A stretch of 60,371 nt of DNA, from the NCBI RefSeq assembly GCF_003205875.1, contig NZ_PUBZ01000095.1, forward strand, positions 1 to 60,371, given 5' to 3'. Shown here one piece after another: positions 60,263 to 60,371 of the stretch. Within the stretch, counting starts at the first letter, position 1, and each line of letters begins with the position of its first letter. A program made the position numbers and the translations under genes. The notes beneath the pieces are model-generated. The model was not told the origin of the DNA and made no database searches. It saw only the letters and a program-made list of their open reading frames with translations. Source of the DNA: Herpetosiphon llansteffanensis (GTDB lineage Bacteria; Chloroflexota; Chloroflexia; Chloroflexales; Herpetosiphonaceae).

Positions 60263-60299
60263 AAACAGCGCTAGTGCAACCAGCACTAGCGCTGTTTTT
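60263..60299 (+). terminator. Terminator of the M23 peptidase gene
   Basis: A 15-bp stem (AAACAGCGCTAGTGC / GCACTAGCGCTGTTT) with a 5-base loop, followed by TT. Confidence 0.92.
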
Positions 60300-60315
60300 A
60301 TTAAGTTCTGTTGCT

Positions 60316-60371
60316 CCCTCACCCCCAGCCCCCTCTCTTTCAAGGGTCGGTTGTGAAGATCCCCTCACCCC
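60316..60371. repeat. GC-rich dispersed repeat, cut by window end
   Basis: It starts CCCTCACCCCCAGCCCCCTC, with the TTTCAAGGGTCGG segment also seen at 32488, and continues to CCCCTCACCCC at the window edge. Confidence 0.75.

Overview
The window reads as a stretch of a free-living bacterial chromosome of medium GC content. The gene set fits a filamentous Chloroflexota bacterium, most likely close to Herpetosiphon. This is inference from the mix of genes: M29 aminopeptidase, secreted copper amine oxidase, bacterial Thg1-like protein, glycine T-box, kinase/PP2C/FHA modules, and repeat-rich intergenic DNA. There is no rRNA to confirm it. About 45 ordinary protein genes, 11 very short peptide genes and one tRNA are supported.

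Layout. 0.2-6.7 kb (minus strand): an ABC-2 type exporter (ATPase plus a permease fused to a SpoIIM-like domain), a CHAT-domain caspase-like protein and two paralogous small membrane proteins. 6.9-12 kb (plus): two peptidases (PepF, M29), then a copper amine oxidase divided over two genes. 12-18.2 kb (minus): S41 processing protease, prmA-rsmE, cysE-cysS and an FmdB-type zinc ribbon. 18.6-25 kb (plus): Xer recombinase, T-box-controlled glyS, a membrane STAS protein, an extended SDR and gap. 25.6-29.7 kb (minus): an orphan OmpR-type regulator and a sugar ABC importer without its ATPase, then tRNA-Glu. 30.2-32.5 kb (plus): P-loop kinase, Thg1-like RNA 3'-5' polymerase, Gfo/Idh dehydrogenase. 32.7-41.4 kb (minus): YajQ, a RodZ-like protein, a Ser/Thr kinase - PP2C - VWA - FHA operon, and RodA. 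41.8-47.8 kb (plus): NarL-type regulator, lipoprotein, CorA, a DUF1444-like protein and a GNAT acetyltransferase.

The highlight is 47.9-53.0 kb. Eleven consecutive genes of 29-37 codons each have their own ribosome binding site. All encode peptides with an almost invariant 22-residue leader, an invariant Cys23 and a short hypervariable tail that ends in Pro in 10 of 11 cases. They are followed by a PqqD-like/M50 metalloprotease membrane protein and an overlapping TPR protein. This has the form of a combinatorial RiPP-like (ribosomally made, leader-processed) peptide system, but no standard modifying enzyme is encoded in the window.

A second interesting module is the kinase operon. The kinase N-terminus carries nine D-[AS]-T-R motifs, most with an aliphatic residue at +3 from Thr, beside a gene for an FHA (phosphothreonine-binding) protein. 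Intergenic DNA carries several repeat families: a GC-rich inverted-repeat element that often abuts stop codons, a 14-copy TCCCTCA array that contains the cysS stop codon, and a modular AT-rich repeat. The right end (53-60 kb) has a YdjM-like membrane protein, a CrtI/CrtO-type oxidoreductase, a large GT-C-like membrane protein and a LysM-SH3-M23 cell wall hydrolase.
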